Below are positions 46,135-54,746 of a DNA stretch of 64,000 nucleotides, piece after piece; position 1 is the stretch's first letter, and each line of letters starts with the position of its first letter. The notes beneath the pieces were generated by a model, which was given only the letters and a program-made list of their open reading frames with translations, searched no databases and had not been told where the DNA came from. This DNA comes from Pseudomonas sp. MUP55 (GTDB lineage: Bacteria > Pseudomonadota > Gammaproteobacteria > Pseudomonadales > Pseudomonadaceae): NCBI RefSeq assembly GCF_034043515.1, contig NZ_CP138214.1, forward strand, positions 1,178,001 to 1,242,000. Reading direction: 5' to 3'. The position numbers and the translations under genes were made by a program.

Positions 46135-46159
46135 TTACGTTATGCGTAACTGGATTACG
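46135..46159. promoter_or_regulatory. Predicted HmgR operator
   Basis: Three half-sites form two overlapping inverted repeats: TTACG (46135) N5 CGTAA (46145-46149), and the same CGTAA N5 TTACG (46155-46159). They lie 30 bases before the hmgA ATG and 65 bases from the hmgR start, suiting joint repression. Confidence 0.75.
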
Positions 46160-46189
46160 ATAAAAACAACTTCCGTCTGAGGATGATCC

Positions 46190-47473
46190 ATGCACCTCGA
46201 ATACCAATCGGGCTTTGGCAATCAATTCGCCAGCGAAGCCCTGCCTGGCGCGTTGCCCGTCGGCCAGAACTCCCCGCAAAAAGCGCCCTACGGCCTTTAC
46301 ACCGAACTGTTCTCCGGCACCGCCTTCACCATGGCCCGCAGCGAAGCCCGGCGCACCTGGCTGTACCGCATTCAGCCGTCGGCCAATCACCCGGCGTTCA
46401 TCAAGTTGCAAAGGCAATTGGCCGGTGGCCCGCTGGGCGCCGTGACGCCCAATCGCCTGCGCTGGAACCCGCTGGACATGCCCGGCGAGCCCACCGACTT
46501 TATCGACGGGCTGGTACGCACGGTGGCCAATTCGGGCCTGGAAAACCCCTCAGGCATCAGCATCTACAACTACCGCGCCAACCGTTCGATGGAGCGGGTG
46601 TTCTTCAACGCCGATGGCGAACTGTTGATCGTGCCCGAGCAGGGCCGCCTGCGCGTCGCAACGGAATTGGGCGTGCTTGAGGTCGAGCCGCTGGAAATCG
46701 TCGTGCTGCCACGCGGGCTCAAGTTCCGTGTCGAATTGCTCGACGCCCAGGCGCGTGGCTATGTCGCTGAAAACCACGGCGCGCCGCTGCGCCTGCCGGA
46801 CCTGGGTCCCATCGGCAGCAACGGCCTGGCCAACCCGCGCGACTTTCTCAGCCCGGTCGCCCACTACGAAGACCTCAAGCAACCGACCACCCTGGTGCAG
46901 AAATTCCTCGGCGAGCTATGGGCCTGCGAGCTCGACCATTCGCCGCTGAACGTGGTGGCCTGGCACGGCAACAACGTGCCGTACAAATACGACCTGCGCC
47001 GCTTCAACACCATCGGCACGGTGAGTTTCGACCACCCGGACCCGTCGATCTTCACCGTATTGACCTCGCCCACCAGCGTGCATGGCCTGGCCAACCTCGA
47101 CTTCGTGATATTCCCGCCGCGCTGGATGGTGGCCGAGAACACCTTCCGGCCGCCGTGGTTCCACCGCAACCTGATGAACGAATACATGGGCCTGATCCAG
47201 GGTGCCTACGACGCCAAGGCCGAGGGCTTCGTGCCTGGCGGCGCCTCGCTGCACAGCTGCATGAGCGCCCACGGCCCGGACGGCGAGACCTGTACCAAGG
47301 CGATCAACGCCGAACTGGCGCCGCACAAGATCGATCACACCATGGCGTTCATGTTCGAAACCAGCCAGGTGCTGCGCCCCACCCAGTTCGCCCTGGAATG
47401 TCCGCAACTGCAACCCGCTTATGACGCGTGCTGGGCTTCACTGCCCGCCACCTTCAACCCGAATCGGAGATAA
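46190..47473 (+). CDS. hmgA: Homogentisate 1,2-dioxygenase HmgA
   Basis: HmgA is the iron(II) dioxygenase that opens homogentisate to maleylacetoacetate in phenylalanine and tyrosine breakdown. The 427-residue protein starts [20 protein letters not shown] and carries the metal-site region of the cupin domain, [31 protein letters not shown] and [23 protein letters not shown] precedes the ATG. It is the first of hmgA-fahA-maiA, controlled by HmgR. Loss of this gene gives brown pyomelanin in pseudomonads. Confidence 0.98.
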   Translation: MHLEYQSGFGNQFASEALPGALPVGQNSPQKAPYGLYTELFSGTAFTMARSEARRTWLYRIQPSANHPAFIKLQRQLAGGPLGAVTPNRLRWNPLDMPGEPTDFIDGLVRTVANSGLENPSGISIYNYRANRSMERVFFNADGELLIVPEQGRLRVATELGVLEVEPLEIVVLPRGLKFRVELLDAQARGYVAENHGAPLRLPDLGPIGSNGLANPRDFLSPVAHYEDLKQPTTLVQKFLGELWACELDHSPLNVVAWHGNNVPYKYDLRRFNTIGTVSFDHPDPSIFTVLTSPTSVHGLANLDFVIFPPRWMVAENTFRPPWFHRNLMNEYMGLIQGAYDAKAEGFVPGGASLHSCMSAHGPDGETCTKAINAELAPHKIDHTMAFMFETSQVLRPTQFALECPQLQPAYDACWASLPATFNPNRR

Positions 47474-47476
47474 CCC

Positions 47477-48763
47477 ATGACTCAACCCACACACGCCCGC
47501 AGCTGGGTAGCCTCCGCCAACGGCCACGCGGATTTCCCGCTGCAGAACCTGCCGCTGGGGGTGTTCAGCATCAACGGTTCGGCACCGCGCAGTGGCGTGG
47601 CGATTGGCGACGCGATCCTCGACCTGCACGCCGCGCTGGATGAATTTGACGGTGAAGCTCGGCGTGCCGTCGAGGCAACTGCCGGCGGCCAGTTGAACGC
47701 GTTTTTCGAACTCGGCCGCGGCCCCCGCGTGGCCCTGCGCGAGCGTCTGCTGGAACTGCTTGCCGAAGGCAGCAAGCTCAAGACCCGCGAGGCGCAGGTG
47801 CTGCACCGCGCCGCCGACTGCCAAATGCACCTGCCGGCCAAAATCAACGATTACACCGACTTCTATGTCGGTATCGAACATGCGCAGAACGTCGGCAAAC
47901 TGTTCCGCCCCGACAACCCGCTGTTGCCCAACTACAAGTACGTGCCGATTGGTTACCACGGCCGCGCCTCGACCATCCGCCCGTCCGGCACCGAAGTGCG
48001 TCGCCCCAAAGGGCAGACCTTGCCCGCCGGCCAGGCCGAGCCGACGTTCGGCCCCTGCGCCCGCCTGGACTATGAACTGGAACTGGGCATCTGGATCGGC
48101 CAGGGCAATGCCATGGGCGACGCGATTGCCATCAGCGATGCGGCCGAGCACATCGCCGGTTTCTGCCTGCTAAACGATTGGTCGGCCCGCGACATCCAGG
48201 CCTGGGAATACCAGCCGCTGGGTCCGTTCCTGTCCAAGAGCTTCATCACCAGCATCTCGCCCTGGGTGGTGACGGCCGAAGCGCTGGAACCGTTCCGCAA
48301 GGCGCAACCGGCGCGGCCCGAAGGTGATCCGCAACCGTTGCCGTACCTGCTGGACCCTCGCGATCAGAAGGCGGGCGCCTTCGATATCGAACTGGAAGTG
48401 CTGCTGACCACCGCCGCTATGCGTGAACAGAACCTGCCGGCCCATCGCCTGACCTTGAGCAACACCGAGCATATGTACTGGACCGTGGCGCAAATGGTTG
48501 CGCACCACAGCGTCAACGGCTGCCAGTTGCAGGCTGGCGACCTGTTTGGTTCGGGTACGCTGTCGGGGCCTCAGCCGGGGCAGTTCGGCAGCCTGCTGGA
48601 AATCACCGAGGGCGGTAAAAAGCCGATTGAGCTGGCGTCCGGCGAGGTGCGCAAGTTCCTCGAAGACGGCGATGAAATCATCCTGCGCGCGCGTTGCAAC
48701 CGCGAAGGCTTTGCCTCCATCGGCTTCGGTGAATGCCGCGGCACCGTAGTCGCCGCACGCTGA
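47477..48763 (+). CDS. fahA: Fumarylacetoacetase (FahA/HmgB)
   Basis: This enzyme hydrolyses fumarylacetoacetate to fumarate and acetoacetate, the last step of the pathway. The 428-residue protein contains KINDYTDFYVGIEHAQNVGK (with the metal-binding Asp and catalytic His), YKYVPIGYHGRASTI, YELELGIWIGQGN, NDWSARDIQAWEYQPLGPF and SFITSISPWVV. All are family landmarks. It begins 3 bases after hmgA, with GGAG in the hmgA stop region as ribosome site. Confidence 0.97.
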   Translation: MTQPTHARSWVASANGHADFPLQNLPLGVFSINGSAPRSGVAIGDAILDLHAALDEFDGEARRAVEATAGGQLNAFFELGRGPRVALRERLLELLAEGSKLKTREAQVLHRAADCQMHLPAKINDYTDFYVGIEHAQNVGKLFRPDNPLLPNYKYVPIGYHGRASTIRPSGTEVRRPKGQTLPAGQAEPTFGPCARLDYELELGIWIGQGNAMGDAIAISDAAEHIAGFCLLNDWSARDIQAWEYQPLGPFLSKSFITSISPWVVTAEALEPFRKAQPARPEGDPQPLPYLLDPRDQKAGAFDIELEVLLTTAAMREQNLPAHRLTLSNTEHMYWTVAQMVAHHSVNGCQLQAGDLFGSGTLSGPQPGQFGSLLEITEGGKKPIELASGEVRKFLEDGDEIILRARCNREGFASIGFGECRGTVVAAR

Positions 48764-48775
48764 GAGGGCAGGGTG

Positions 48776-49411
48776 ATGGAACTCTATACTTACTACCGTT
48801 CTACCGCGTCGTACCGGGTGCGGATTGCCCTGGCGCTCAAGGGCCTGGATTTCACCGCGGTGCCGGTCAATCTGCTGGTGCCGGCGGGTGGCGCCAATCG
48901 TCAGCCCGAGTACCTGTCGATCAACCCGCAAGGGCGCGTGCCGGCCTTGCGCACCGATGACGGCGAGCTGTTGATCCAGTCATTGCCGATCATCGAATAC
49001 CTGGAGGAACGTTATCCACAGGTGCCGCTGCTCTCCACCGACCTTGCCGCCCGAGCCCACGCGCGCGCCGTGGCGTCGATCATTGCCTGCGACATTCACC
49101 CGTTGCACAACTCCAGCACCCAGAACCTGCTGCGCCAGTGGGGGCACAACGAGGAGCAGTTGCTGGAGTGGATCGGGCACTGGATCAGCCAGGGCCTTGG
49201 CGCAGTGGAGCAGTTGATCGGCGACCAGGGGTTTTGCCTCGGCGAGCAGCCGGGCTTGGCCGATGCGTTCCTGATCCCGCAGCTTTACGCGGCCGAGCGT
49301 TTCAAGGTGTCGCTGGCGGCGTACCCGCGTATCGGGCGGGTGGCCGCATTGGCGGCGCAGCACCCGGCCTTCGTGCAGGCGCACCCTGCCAATCAGCCCG
49401 ATACCCCCTGA
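48776..49411 (+). CDS. maiA: Maleylacetoacetate isomerase (MaiA/HmgC)
   Basis: A zeta-class GST that isomerises maleylacetoacetate to fumarylacetoacetate with glutathione. The 211-residue protein starts MELYTYYRSTASYRVRIALA, whose SSxxYRVRIAL-type segment holds the active-site Ser, and contains NPQGRVPALRTDDGELLIQS and QPGLADAFLIPQLYAAERF. ATG 48776 is preferred over the GTG three bases upstream; GAGAGGG precedes both. It ends the hmgA-fahA-maiA operon, 12 bases after fahA, and a REPIN follows. Confidence 0.97.
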   Translation: MELYTYYRSTASYRVRIALALKGLDFTAVPVNLLVPAGGANRQPEYLSINPQGRVPALRTDDGELLIQSLPIIEYLEERYPQVPLLSTDLAARAHARAVASIIACDIHPLHNSSTQNLLRQWGHNEEQLLEWIGHWISQGLGAVEQLIGDQGFCLGEQPGLADAFLIPQLYAAERFKVSLAAYPRIGRVAALAAQHPAFVQAHPANQPDTP

Positions 49412-49425
49412 CACACTCAGGTCAA

Positions 49426-49513
49426 TGTGGGAGGGGGCTTGCCCCCGATAGCAGTGGGTCAGCTATGAATGTGCCGACTGACACACCGCATCGGGAGCAA
49501 GCCCCCTCCCACA
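49426..49513. repeat. REPIN
   Basis: TGTGGGAGGGGGCTTGCCCC at 49426 pairs with GAGCAAGCCCCCTCCCACA ending 49513. It separates maiA from the transporter gene, so read-through between them is uncertain. Confidence 0.9.
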
Positions 49514-49557
49514 GTTGATTTGTGTCAGCCAATAAAAATAATTAAAGGTACCTTGCG

Positions 49558-50919
49558 ATGCACAACCAGATTGCCAGCTTTCGCGCGGCACTCGACGCCC
49601 GTCCGGTGTCGCGCTATCAGTGGTTGATCCTCCTGCTGCTGGCCTTGCTGCTGGTGACCGACGGCTACGACGCCCAGGTGCTGGGCTATGTGGTGCCGGC
49701 GCTGGCCAAGGACTGGGGCCTGGAAAAAGCTGCGTTCGGCCCGGTGTTCAGTGCCAACCTGCTCGGCCTGACCTTCGGCTCGCTGCTGGTGACGCCGCTG
49801 GCCGACCGGTTCGGCGTGCGGCGCATCCTGCTGGGCTGTGTGCTGATCTACGCCAGCCTCACGGTGTTGATGGTGTTCGCCAACTCCCTGACAACGCTGA
49901 TGGCCGCACGCTTTATCTGCGGCATCGGCATGGGCGGCGCGATGCCCAGCGCCATGGCGTTGATGTCGGAATATTCACCGCCGCGCCTGCGCACCTTGAT
50001 GGTGACCCTGGCCGCGTGTGGCTTCTCGTTCGGCGGGGCGGCCGGCGGGTTTGTGGCGGCGGGGTTTATCGACGGGTTTGGCTGGCAGGCGGTGTTCCTG
50101 GCGGGCGGTGTAACGCCGCTGCTGTTGTTTCCGTTTTTGCTGTGGCTGTTGCCCGAATCCCTGCCGCGTCTGCTGCGCGATGCACCACCCTATGCGCGTT
50201 TGCACAAGGTCACTGCGCGCATGCTGCCCGGTTGGCGCGCGCCCCTGGCGAGCGAGGCGCAAAACCGCCAGGAGCAGGGCAGCCGATTGACCGTGGTGGA
50301 GCTGTTCCGTAACGGCTATGCCCGCCCGACGGTGCTGATCTGGGCGACCTTTTTTGTCAGCCTGATCCTGCTGTATTTCATGATCAGCTGGCTGCCGTCG
50401 CTGTTGCTCGAAAGCGGGCTGGCACTGAACGAGGCTAACCTGGTGACCTCGATGTTCCTGTTCGCCGGCACCGTGGGCGCCATCGCCATGGCCTGGTTCG
50501 CCGACCGGCTCAAAAGCAAAGTGCGCCTGCTGTCCGCAGTGCTGGCCGCAGCGGCGGTGTGCACGGTGCTGCTGGGCCTGAATCACGACAACCCGCGTTA
50601 CCTGGTGGCCTGTGTGTTCGCCGCCGGGTTCTGCATCATCGGCGGGCAACTGACCCTCAATGCGTTCGCCAGTAATTTCTACCCGGCACAGGTGCGCGCC
50701 ACCGGTACGGGCTGGGCATTGGGTGTGGGGCGATTCGGTTCGATTCTGGGGCCATTGCTGGGCAGCATGCTGCTGGCGATGCATATTCCGGTGCAGCAGA
50801 TTTTCTTCCTCTGTGGGATTCCGGCGGTGATCGCGGCGCTGTTGATTATCCAGGTGCGTTCGCCCAGCGCGAACGCGCCCACCAACCCTGTGCAGGGCGA
50901 CATCCTCAAGGCGCCCTAA
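49558..50919 (+). CDS. MFS transporter, aromatic acid:H+ symporter (AAHS) family
   Basis: The 453-residue protein has 12 predicted helices and the AAHS signature in helix 1, LLLVTDGYDAQVLGYVVPAL, then the loop LADRFGVRRILLG. The DGYD aspartate region is characteristic of PcaK-type proteins that import aromatic acids. AAGGT lies upstream of the ATG. It follows the hmg operon by 146 bases, so import of homogentisate or a related aromatic acid is plausible but unproven. Its stop overlaps the stop of the convergent SirB1-like gene by 4 bases. Confidence 0.9.
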   Translation: MHNQIASFRAALDARPVSRYQWLILLLLALLLVTDGYDAQVLGYVVPALAKDWGLEKAAFGPVFSANLLGLTFGSLLVTPLADRFGVRRILLGCVLIYASLTVLMVFANSLTTLMAARFICGIGMGGAMPSAMALMSEYSPPRLRTLMVTLAACGFSFGGAAGGFVAAGFIDGFGWQAVFLAGGVTPLLLFPFLLWLLPESLPRLLRDAPPYARLHKVTARMLPGWRAPLASEAQNRQEQGSRLTVVELFRNGYARPTVLIWATFFVSLILLYFMISWLPSLLLESGLALNEANLVTSMFLFAGTVGAIAMAWFADRLKSKVRLLSAVLAAAAVCTVLLGLNHDNPRYLVACVFAAGFCIIGGQLTLNAFASNFYPAQVRATGTGWALGVGRFGSILGPLLGSMLLAMHIPVQQIFFLCGIPAVIAALLIIQVRSPSANAPTNPVQGDILKAP

Positions 50920-51719
50920 TGCACCACGGCATTGGGCGGCAGATGGCCAAGCCGCTCGGTCAGACGCAGGCGCTGGATCGGGTCTTCGCTGAGCATCAGC
51001 GCATGTTCCAGGTCGAAGCGCTCGGCGCTGGGGCAGTCCAGGCGTTGATACAGGCTGGCCCGCGCCAGGTAGTCGGCGGCGCTGGCATTGCCCAGCTCGA
51101 GGACACGCTCGGCATCTATCAGGGCGGCCAGCGGTTCGTCGTTGGCGAGGTACAGCTGGCGCAGGTTGCGTGACAGCCGCTGCAGGATCGCGCGGGGCTC
51201 GGCGCTGAGCAGGTGCTCGGCCTGCAGTTTGAGATTGGCCCCGTACTGGCGGTGCAGCAGCTCGCGACAGTCGTTGGGGTACAGGCGCCGACCGCCGCAC
51301 GGGTCCAGCAGGTGATCGGCACCCGGGACCCGCAACAGGAAGTGGCCAGGGAAATTCACGCCGACCATGGGGATTTCCAGGCGCCGCGCCAGCTCCAGCG
51401 CGATCAGGCCCATGGCCAGGGGCTGTCCGCGTTTACGTTGCAACACCTCGTCCAGCAATGCGGCGGCGGGGCGTAGCGGGGTGAAATCATCCCGGGCAAA
51501 CCCCAGGTCGTTCATGCACCGCAGCAGCGGCTGGCCCAATTCATCGGCCGGCAGCAGCGGCAAGCCCAGGCTGACCTGTTGTTGCAGCGCGCCGAATGCC
51601 TGCAGGATCAGCGGTGGCTGCACGGCGGCGTCGTGCTCGGCCGCAATCCAGAGCGCGGCTTCAAACAGCGCTGGGGGCGAGCGGTCCAGGCAGGCGAAAA
51701 AGGCTTGGCGGGGCTTCAT
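50916..51719 (-). CDS. SirB1-family (transglutaminase-like/TPR) protein
   Basis: The 267-residue protein has a SirB1/YchA-type transglutaminase-like core. Landmarks are LLDEVLQRKRGQPLAMGLIA, VGVNFPGHFLLRV, LLDPCGGRRLY and a C-terminal pair of TPR-like helices (ALIDAERVLELGN, then SEDPIQRLRLTERLGHLPPN). E. coli YchA/SirB1 is linked to PrmC/prfA but its reaction is unknown. The catalytic Cys of true transglutaminases is not evident at the usual place; the His in PGHF and Asp in DPCGG remain. Single gene. Confidence 0.85.
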   Translation of the reverse strand: MKPRQAFFACLDRSPPALFEAALWIAAEHDAAVQPPLILQAFGALQQQVSLGLPLLPADELGQPLLRCMNDLGFARDDFTPLRPAAALLDEVLQRKRGQPLAMGLIALELARRLEIPMVGVNFPGHFLLRVPGADHLLDPCGGRRLYPNDCRELLHRQYGANLKLQAEHLLSAEPRAILQRLSRNLRQLYLANDEPLAALIDAERVLELGNASAADYLARASLYQRLDCPSAERFDLEHALMLSEDPIQRLRLTERLGHLPPNAVVH

Positions 51720-51905
51720 TGCGTTCTCCGGCGTATGCCTCGTTTTAGCCTTGCTGCGAATTTTCGTCCAGCGTCTTGAGTAAATATCCTACGCTCTTAT
51801 GCCGCAGATCCCGCGAAATGGCGGTGCTTATTCCAGTGCAATCCAGCAGCGTGCTGCCGTAAGCCTATACTTGGGCCACTACCAGAAGTGATTCGGGAGC
51901 CCTTG

Positions 51906-52925
51906 ATGTTTGCGCTCATGCACAGCACCCGCCTTGAATCGCTGCACCTGAGCGTCGACCCGGTGAGCGGGCTGAAGGCCATCATCGCCATTCATAACAG
52001 CCGCCTGGGCCCGGCTCTGGGCGGCTGCCGCTACCTTGCCTACCCCGACGATGACAGTGCCGTGGCCGATGCCGCGCGCCTGGCCCAGGGCATGAGCTAC
52101 AAGGCCGCCCTGGCGGGCTTGCCGGTGGGAGGCGGCACGGCGGTGATCCTGCGCCCGGCCCATGTGGAGAGCCGCGCCAGCGTGTTTGAAGCCTTCGGTC
52201 GCTGTGTGGAGCAATTGGGGGGGCGCTACATCACTGCCATCGACAGCGGCACCTCGGTCGCCGACATGGACTGCATCGCCCAGCACACCCGCTTCGTCAC
52301 CAGCACCACGGCCGCCGGCGACCCTGCGCCCCATGCGGCCATGGGCGTGTTCACCGGTATCCGCGCCACCGCCATGGCCCGCCTGGGCAGCGACAACCTC
52401 GAAGGCCTGCGCGTGGCGGTGCAGGGCCTGGGCAACGTCGGCTATGCCCTGGCCGAACAGCTGCACGCGGCGGGCGCCGAACTGCTGGTCAGCGACATCG
52501 ACCACGGCAGGGTCCAACTGGCCATGGAACAACTGGGCGCCCACCCCATCGCCAACGACGCCTTGCTCAGCACCCCGTGCGATATCCTCGCCCCCTGCGG
52601 CGTCGGGGCGGTGTTCAACCGCCAGAGCGTCGGCCAACTGCGCTGCGCCGCCGTGGCTGGCTCCGCCAGCGCCCAGCTGACCAACCTGCAAGTGGCCGAC
52701 CAACTGGAAGGGCGCGGCATCCTCTACGCCCCGGACTACGTGATCAACTCCGGCGGGCTGATCTACGTCGCGCTCAAACACAGCGGCGCCGAGCTGCCGA
52801 GCATCACCGCGCACCTGTCCAACATCGCCCTGCGCCTGACCGAAATCTACGCCCATGCCCAGGCGGAAAAACGCTCTCCGGCGCGGGTTGCGGATGAGCT
52901 TGCCGAGCGCTTGCTTTACCAATAA
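51906..52925 (+). CDS. ldh: Leucine dehydrogenase (Glu/Leu/Phe/Val dehydrogenase family)
   Basis: The enzyme deaminates branched-chain L-amino acids to 2-oxo acids with NAD+. The 339-residue protein has the N-terminal substrate region LGPALGGCRYLAYPDDDSAV and LAQGMSYKAALAGLPVGGGT, where the catalytic Lys is expected. The NAD-binding segment VQGLGNVGYALAEQL and the C-terminal PDYVINSGGLI follow. I start at ATG 51906 with GGGAG upstream; a start 18 bases earlier is possible. Length (about 340) suits leucine rather than glutamate dehydrogenase (over 410). A hairpin follows the stop. Confidence 0.88.
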   Translation: MFALMHSTRLESLHLSVDPVSGLKAIIAIHNSRLGPALGGCRYLAYPDDDSAVADAARLAQGMSYKAALAGLPVGGGTAVILRPAHVESRASVFEAFGRCVEQLGGRYITAIDSGTSVADMDCIAQHTRFVTSTTAAGDPAPHAAMGVFTGIRATAMARLGSDNLEGLRVAVQGLGNVGYALAEQLHAAGAELLVSDIDHGRVQLAMEQLGAHPIANDALLSTPCDILAPCGVGAVFNRQSVGQLRCAAVAGSASAQLTNLQVADQLEGRGILYAPDYVINSGGLIYVALKHSGAELPSITAHLSNIALRLTEIYAHAQAEKRSPARVADELAERLLYQ

Positions 52926-52938
52926 CCGGGCATTAAAA

Positions 52939-52965
52939 AGGCCCTGAATCCATGATTCAGGGCCT
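52939..52965. terminator. Hairpin terminator between ldh and yebG
   Basis: AGGCCCTGAATC and its exact complement form a 12-bp stem around CAT. The T-rich tail is on the minus strand (complement of the A-run before 52939), so it mainly ends yebG, and the stem may also stop ldh. Confidence 0.85.
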
Positions 52966-52979
52966 GTTCAATTCGGGCT

Positions 52980-53240
52980 TTATTCCGCCGCCGCGCTCAG
53001 CAACTCGGACAGCGCATCCGGTTGGCTCTTGAACGCCTTGGCAAATACATCGCGGTTCTTCGCCATGTAGATCCCGGCTTCTTCCACCTGCTGCTCACTC
53101 AGGGATGGCACGGCTTTTTGCAACACTTCTGCCAGCAACTCAGCGAGTTCAAGCATCTTGTCATGACGGTCAGCTTCGGCTTTATCCATGAACAAACGCT
53201 CCAGATCTCGGCTGCTGCGGTATACCACTTCGACGGCCAT
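52980..53240 (-). CDS. yebG: YebG-family SOS-response protein
   Basis: YebG is a small DNA damage-inducible protein of unknown function. The 86-residue product starts MAVEVVYRSSRDLERLFMDK, continues AEADRHDKMLELAELLAEVL and ends with a helical tail; the MAVEV start and the KxEADxxDKMLxxAxLL segment match E. coli YebG. A GAGG ribosome site precedes the ATG, and a LexA box lies 44 bases upstream, consistent with SOS control. It is a single gene with a strong terminator. Confidence 0.93.
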   Translation of the reverse strand: MAVEVVYRSSRDLERLFMDKAEADRHDKMLELAELLAEVLQKAVPSLSEQQVEEAGIYMAKNRDVFAKAFKSQPDALSELLSAAAE

Positions 53241-53283
53241 TCACCACCTCACATGCCTTCACGATAGTTGTCTTTTGCGACTA

Positions 53284-53299
53284 CTGTATTTACATACAG
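53284..53299 (-). promoter_or_regulatory. LexA-binding SOS box of yebG
   Basis: CTGTATTTACATACAG matches the LexA palindrome CTG-N10-CAG, with the favoured CTGTAT and ATACAG arms. It lies 44 bases upstream of the yebG start codon. Confidence 0.92.
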
Positions 53300-53515
53300 T
53301 GAAAAGGATAAGCCAAACGCCGGGGTTTGGATAGTAGGTTTTTAATGTAGTTGGGAAATGGGGGTTTGCTACAGCGGAAATTTCGCACAGCACGTCGAGG
53401 TTGCTGAGCAATCCTACGGTGGCTTACCTTTCACGAGCTGTGCATTCGCATGGCCGAGCTTGGCGGCTCGATTTAAGGGAAGGAGAACCTACGTGTTTAC
53501 TTTTGGAGTCGTACC

Positions 53516-53776
53516 ATGGAAAGAAATACCTCAGTCAATACCGACCATCTGAATCCAGAGCCGCCTGTCACGCTTTTCAGTGTAACGCCCAACACTGACA
53601 CAGAGGCCTTGCTTGCTAACGCAAGCGAAACCTTGCGCAGCGCCCGTGAAATGGCCAACACGCTAGCCTTCGACCTTGAAGGTCCTCAGCGAAGCTTGGT
53701 ATTGGGGATTCACCAACTGGTGGAGCTGGGAGGCTTGTTAGTCGACCGAGCGCTGGAACACGTCGCACCCGTCTGA
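53516..53776 (+). CDS. DUF3077-family small protein
   Basis: The 86-residue protein starts MERNTSVNTDHLNPEPPVTL and has the Pseudomonas small-family pattern: LFSVTPNTDTEALLANASET, then LRSAREMANTLAFDLEGPQR and LVLGIHQLVELGGLLVDRAL. No function is known for DUF3077/DUF6124-type proteins. The ATG follows a short A+T-richer region with an upstream GGAAAG. Just downstream is a REP pair, then an orphan antitoxin-like gene. Whether 53330-53510 holds a further coding segment is not supported. Confidence 0.8.
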   Translation: MERNTSVNTDHLNPEPPVTLFSVTPNTDTEALLANASETLRSAREMANTLAFDLEGPQRSLVLGIHQLVELGGLLVDRALEHVAPV

Positions 53777-53809
53777 GTCCCAACGACACCTTTGCCGAAT
53801 GCGTTGGAC

Positions 53810-53940
53810 GTGGCGAGCGAGCTTGCTCGCGCTGGGCTGCGTAGCAGCCCAATTCAGGCAAAGGTGTGCTTTCAGAAAAAATCCCAGTGACAGTTTGTGG
53901 GGGCGCTTCGCGCTCCAGCGGGGCAAGCTCCCTCGCCACA
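53810..53940. repeat. REPIN, diverged arms
   Basis: GTGGCGAGCGAGCTTGCTCG at 53810 and GGGCAAGCTCCCTCGCCACA ending 53940 are inverted REP arms around a longer, less regular centre with a TTCAGGCAAAGGTG segment. It lies directly upstream of the antitoxin-like gene. Confidence 0.8.
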
Positions 53941-53954
53941 CAAGAGGCGTTCAT

Positions 53955-54137
53955 ATGAAAAATGAGTGTTTTGAAAGCCCTCAAAGCTGGAATGACGATT
54001 CGGCCTACGACCAATGGTTTCGAGCCAAGGTGCAAAAAGCCTTGGATGACCCATGCTCAGGCATTTCTCATGAGGAAGTCATGAGCGAGATGAACGCACT
54101 CATCGAGTCGAAGCTTTCCCTCCATCAAGCCGATTAA
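53955..54137 (+). CDS. Orphan StbD/PaaA2-type antitoxin-like protein
   Basis: The 60-residue protein has SAYDQWFRAKVQKALDDPCS and GISHEEVMSEMNALIESKLS, the pattern of small plasmid-stability antitoxins (stability determinant/PaaA2 type). GAGG lies 7 bases before the ATG. The expected toxin gene (RelE/ParE type) is missing: psiE starts 120 bases downstream and a REPIN lies upstream. It may be an orphan left after toxin loss, or a stand-alone regulator. Confidence 0.75.
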   Translation: MKNECFESPQSWNDDSAYDQWFRAKVQKALDDPCSGISHEEVMSEMNALIESKLSLHQAD

Positions 54138-54172
54138 GTGCCTAATATCAGCCTGCCACCATCTCACTACCC

Positions 54173-54189
54173 GGCCTCTGGCCTTTTTT
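54173..54189 (+). terminator. Weak intrinsic terminator after the antitoxin-like gene
   Basis: GGCC-TCT-GGCC is followed by six T (54184-54189). The 4-bp stem is short, so strength is uncertain. Confidence 0.4.
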
Positions 54190-54257
54190 CTGCATGCAGA
54201 ACAACCGTCACGTCCATCCCGCATTATCCGGTCGAGCCGACCTAAGGAAGCATCATC

Positions 54258-54746
54258 GTGAAAATCAACTGGGCCGAAAAGCTGCGCCAGCAAGTCCATG
54301 GGCTGGCCGAGTCGCTGGGCAATCTGTTTGTCGAGTCGTTCCACTACCTGGCGCTGTTCGCCATCGGAGCGGTGACCGCCTGGGCGGCGGTGATGGAATT
54401 TCTGGGGATGCTGGAGAACGGGCACATCAAGATCGATGACATCCTGCTGCTGTTCATCTACCTGGAATTGGGCGCCATGGTCGGGATTTACTTCAAGACC
54501 AACCACATGCCGGTGCGCTTCCTGATCTACGTGGCGATCACCGCGCTGACGCGTCTGCTGATCTCCAACGTGTCCCATCACAACCCGCCGGATGTGGGCA
54601 TTATCTATTTGTGCGGTGGGATTCTGCTGTTGGCCTTCGCGATTCTGGTGGTGCGCTATGCGTCGTCGGCCTTTCCTTCGGTGAAGGTTGAAGGCCCGCG
54701 TCGCAAGGGCGAGGCGAGCCTGGAGACCGAGAAGGGCGAGCTTTAA
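54258..54746 (+). CDS. psiE: PsiE-family phosphate-starvation-inducible membrane protein
   Basis: The 162-residue protein has four predicted membrane helices, including YLALFAIGAVTAWAAVMEFL, the cytoplasmic-face motif IYLELGAMVGIYFKTNHMPV and VGIIYLCGGILLLAFAILVV. The LELGAMVxIYFxxxHxPVRF motif is diagnostic of PsiE. The protein is phosphate-starvation induced in E. coli; its role is unknown. The AAGGAAGC before GTG/ATG supports the start at 54258. I did not find a clear PhoB box in the 120 bases upstream. Its stop overlaps the stop of the convergent DUF3509 gene by 4 bases. Confidence 0.9.
   Translation: MKINWAEKLRQQVHGLAESLGNLFVESFHYLALFAIGAVTAWAAVMEFLGMLENGHIKIDDILLLFIYLELGAMVGIYFKTNHMPVRFLIYVAITALTRLLISNVSHHNPPDVGIIYLCGGILLLAFAILVVRYASSAFPSVKVEGPRRKGEASLETEKGEL

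Noticed and set aside
53358..53552. Small plus-strand gene between yebG and the DUF3077 gene
   Set aside because: No ribosome site, no family features, and it runs into the start of the DUF3077 gene in another frame.
53955..54137. Complete toxin-antitoxin operon around the antitoxin-like gene
   Set aside because: No toxin reading frame of suitable size follows or precedes it; only psiE and the DUF3077 gene are adjacent.
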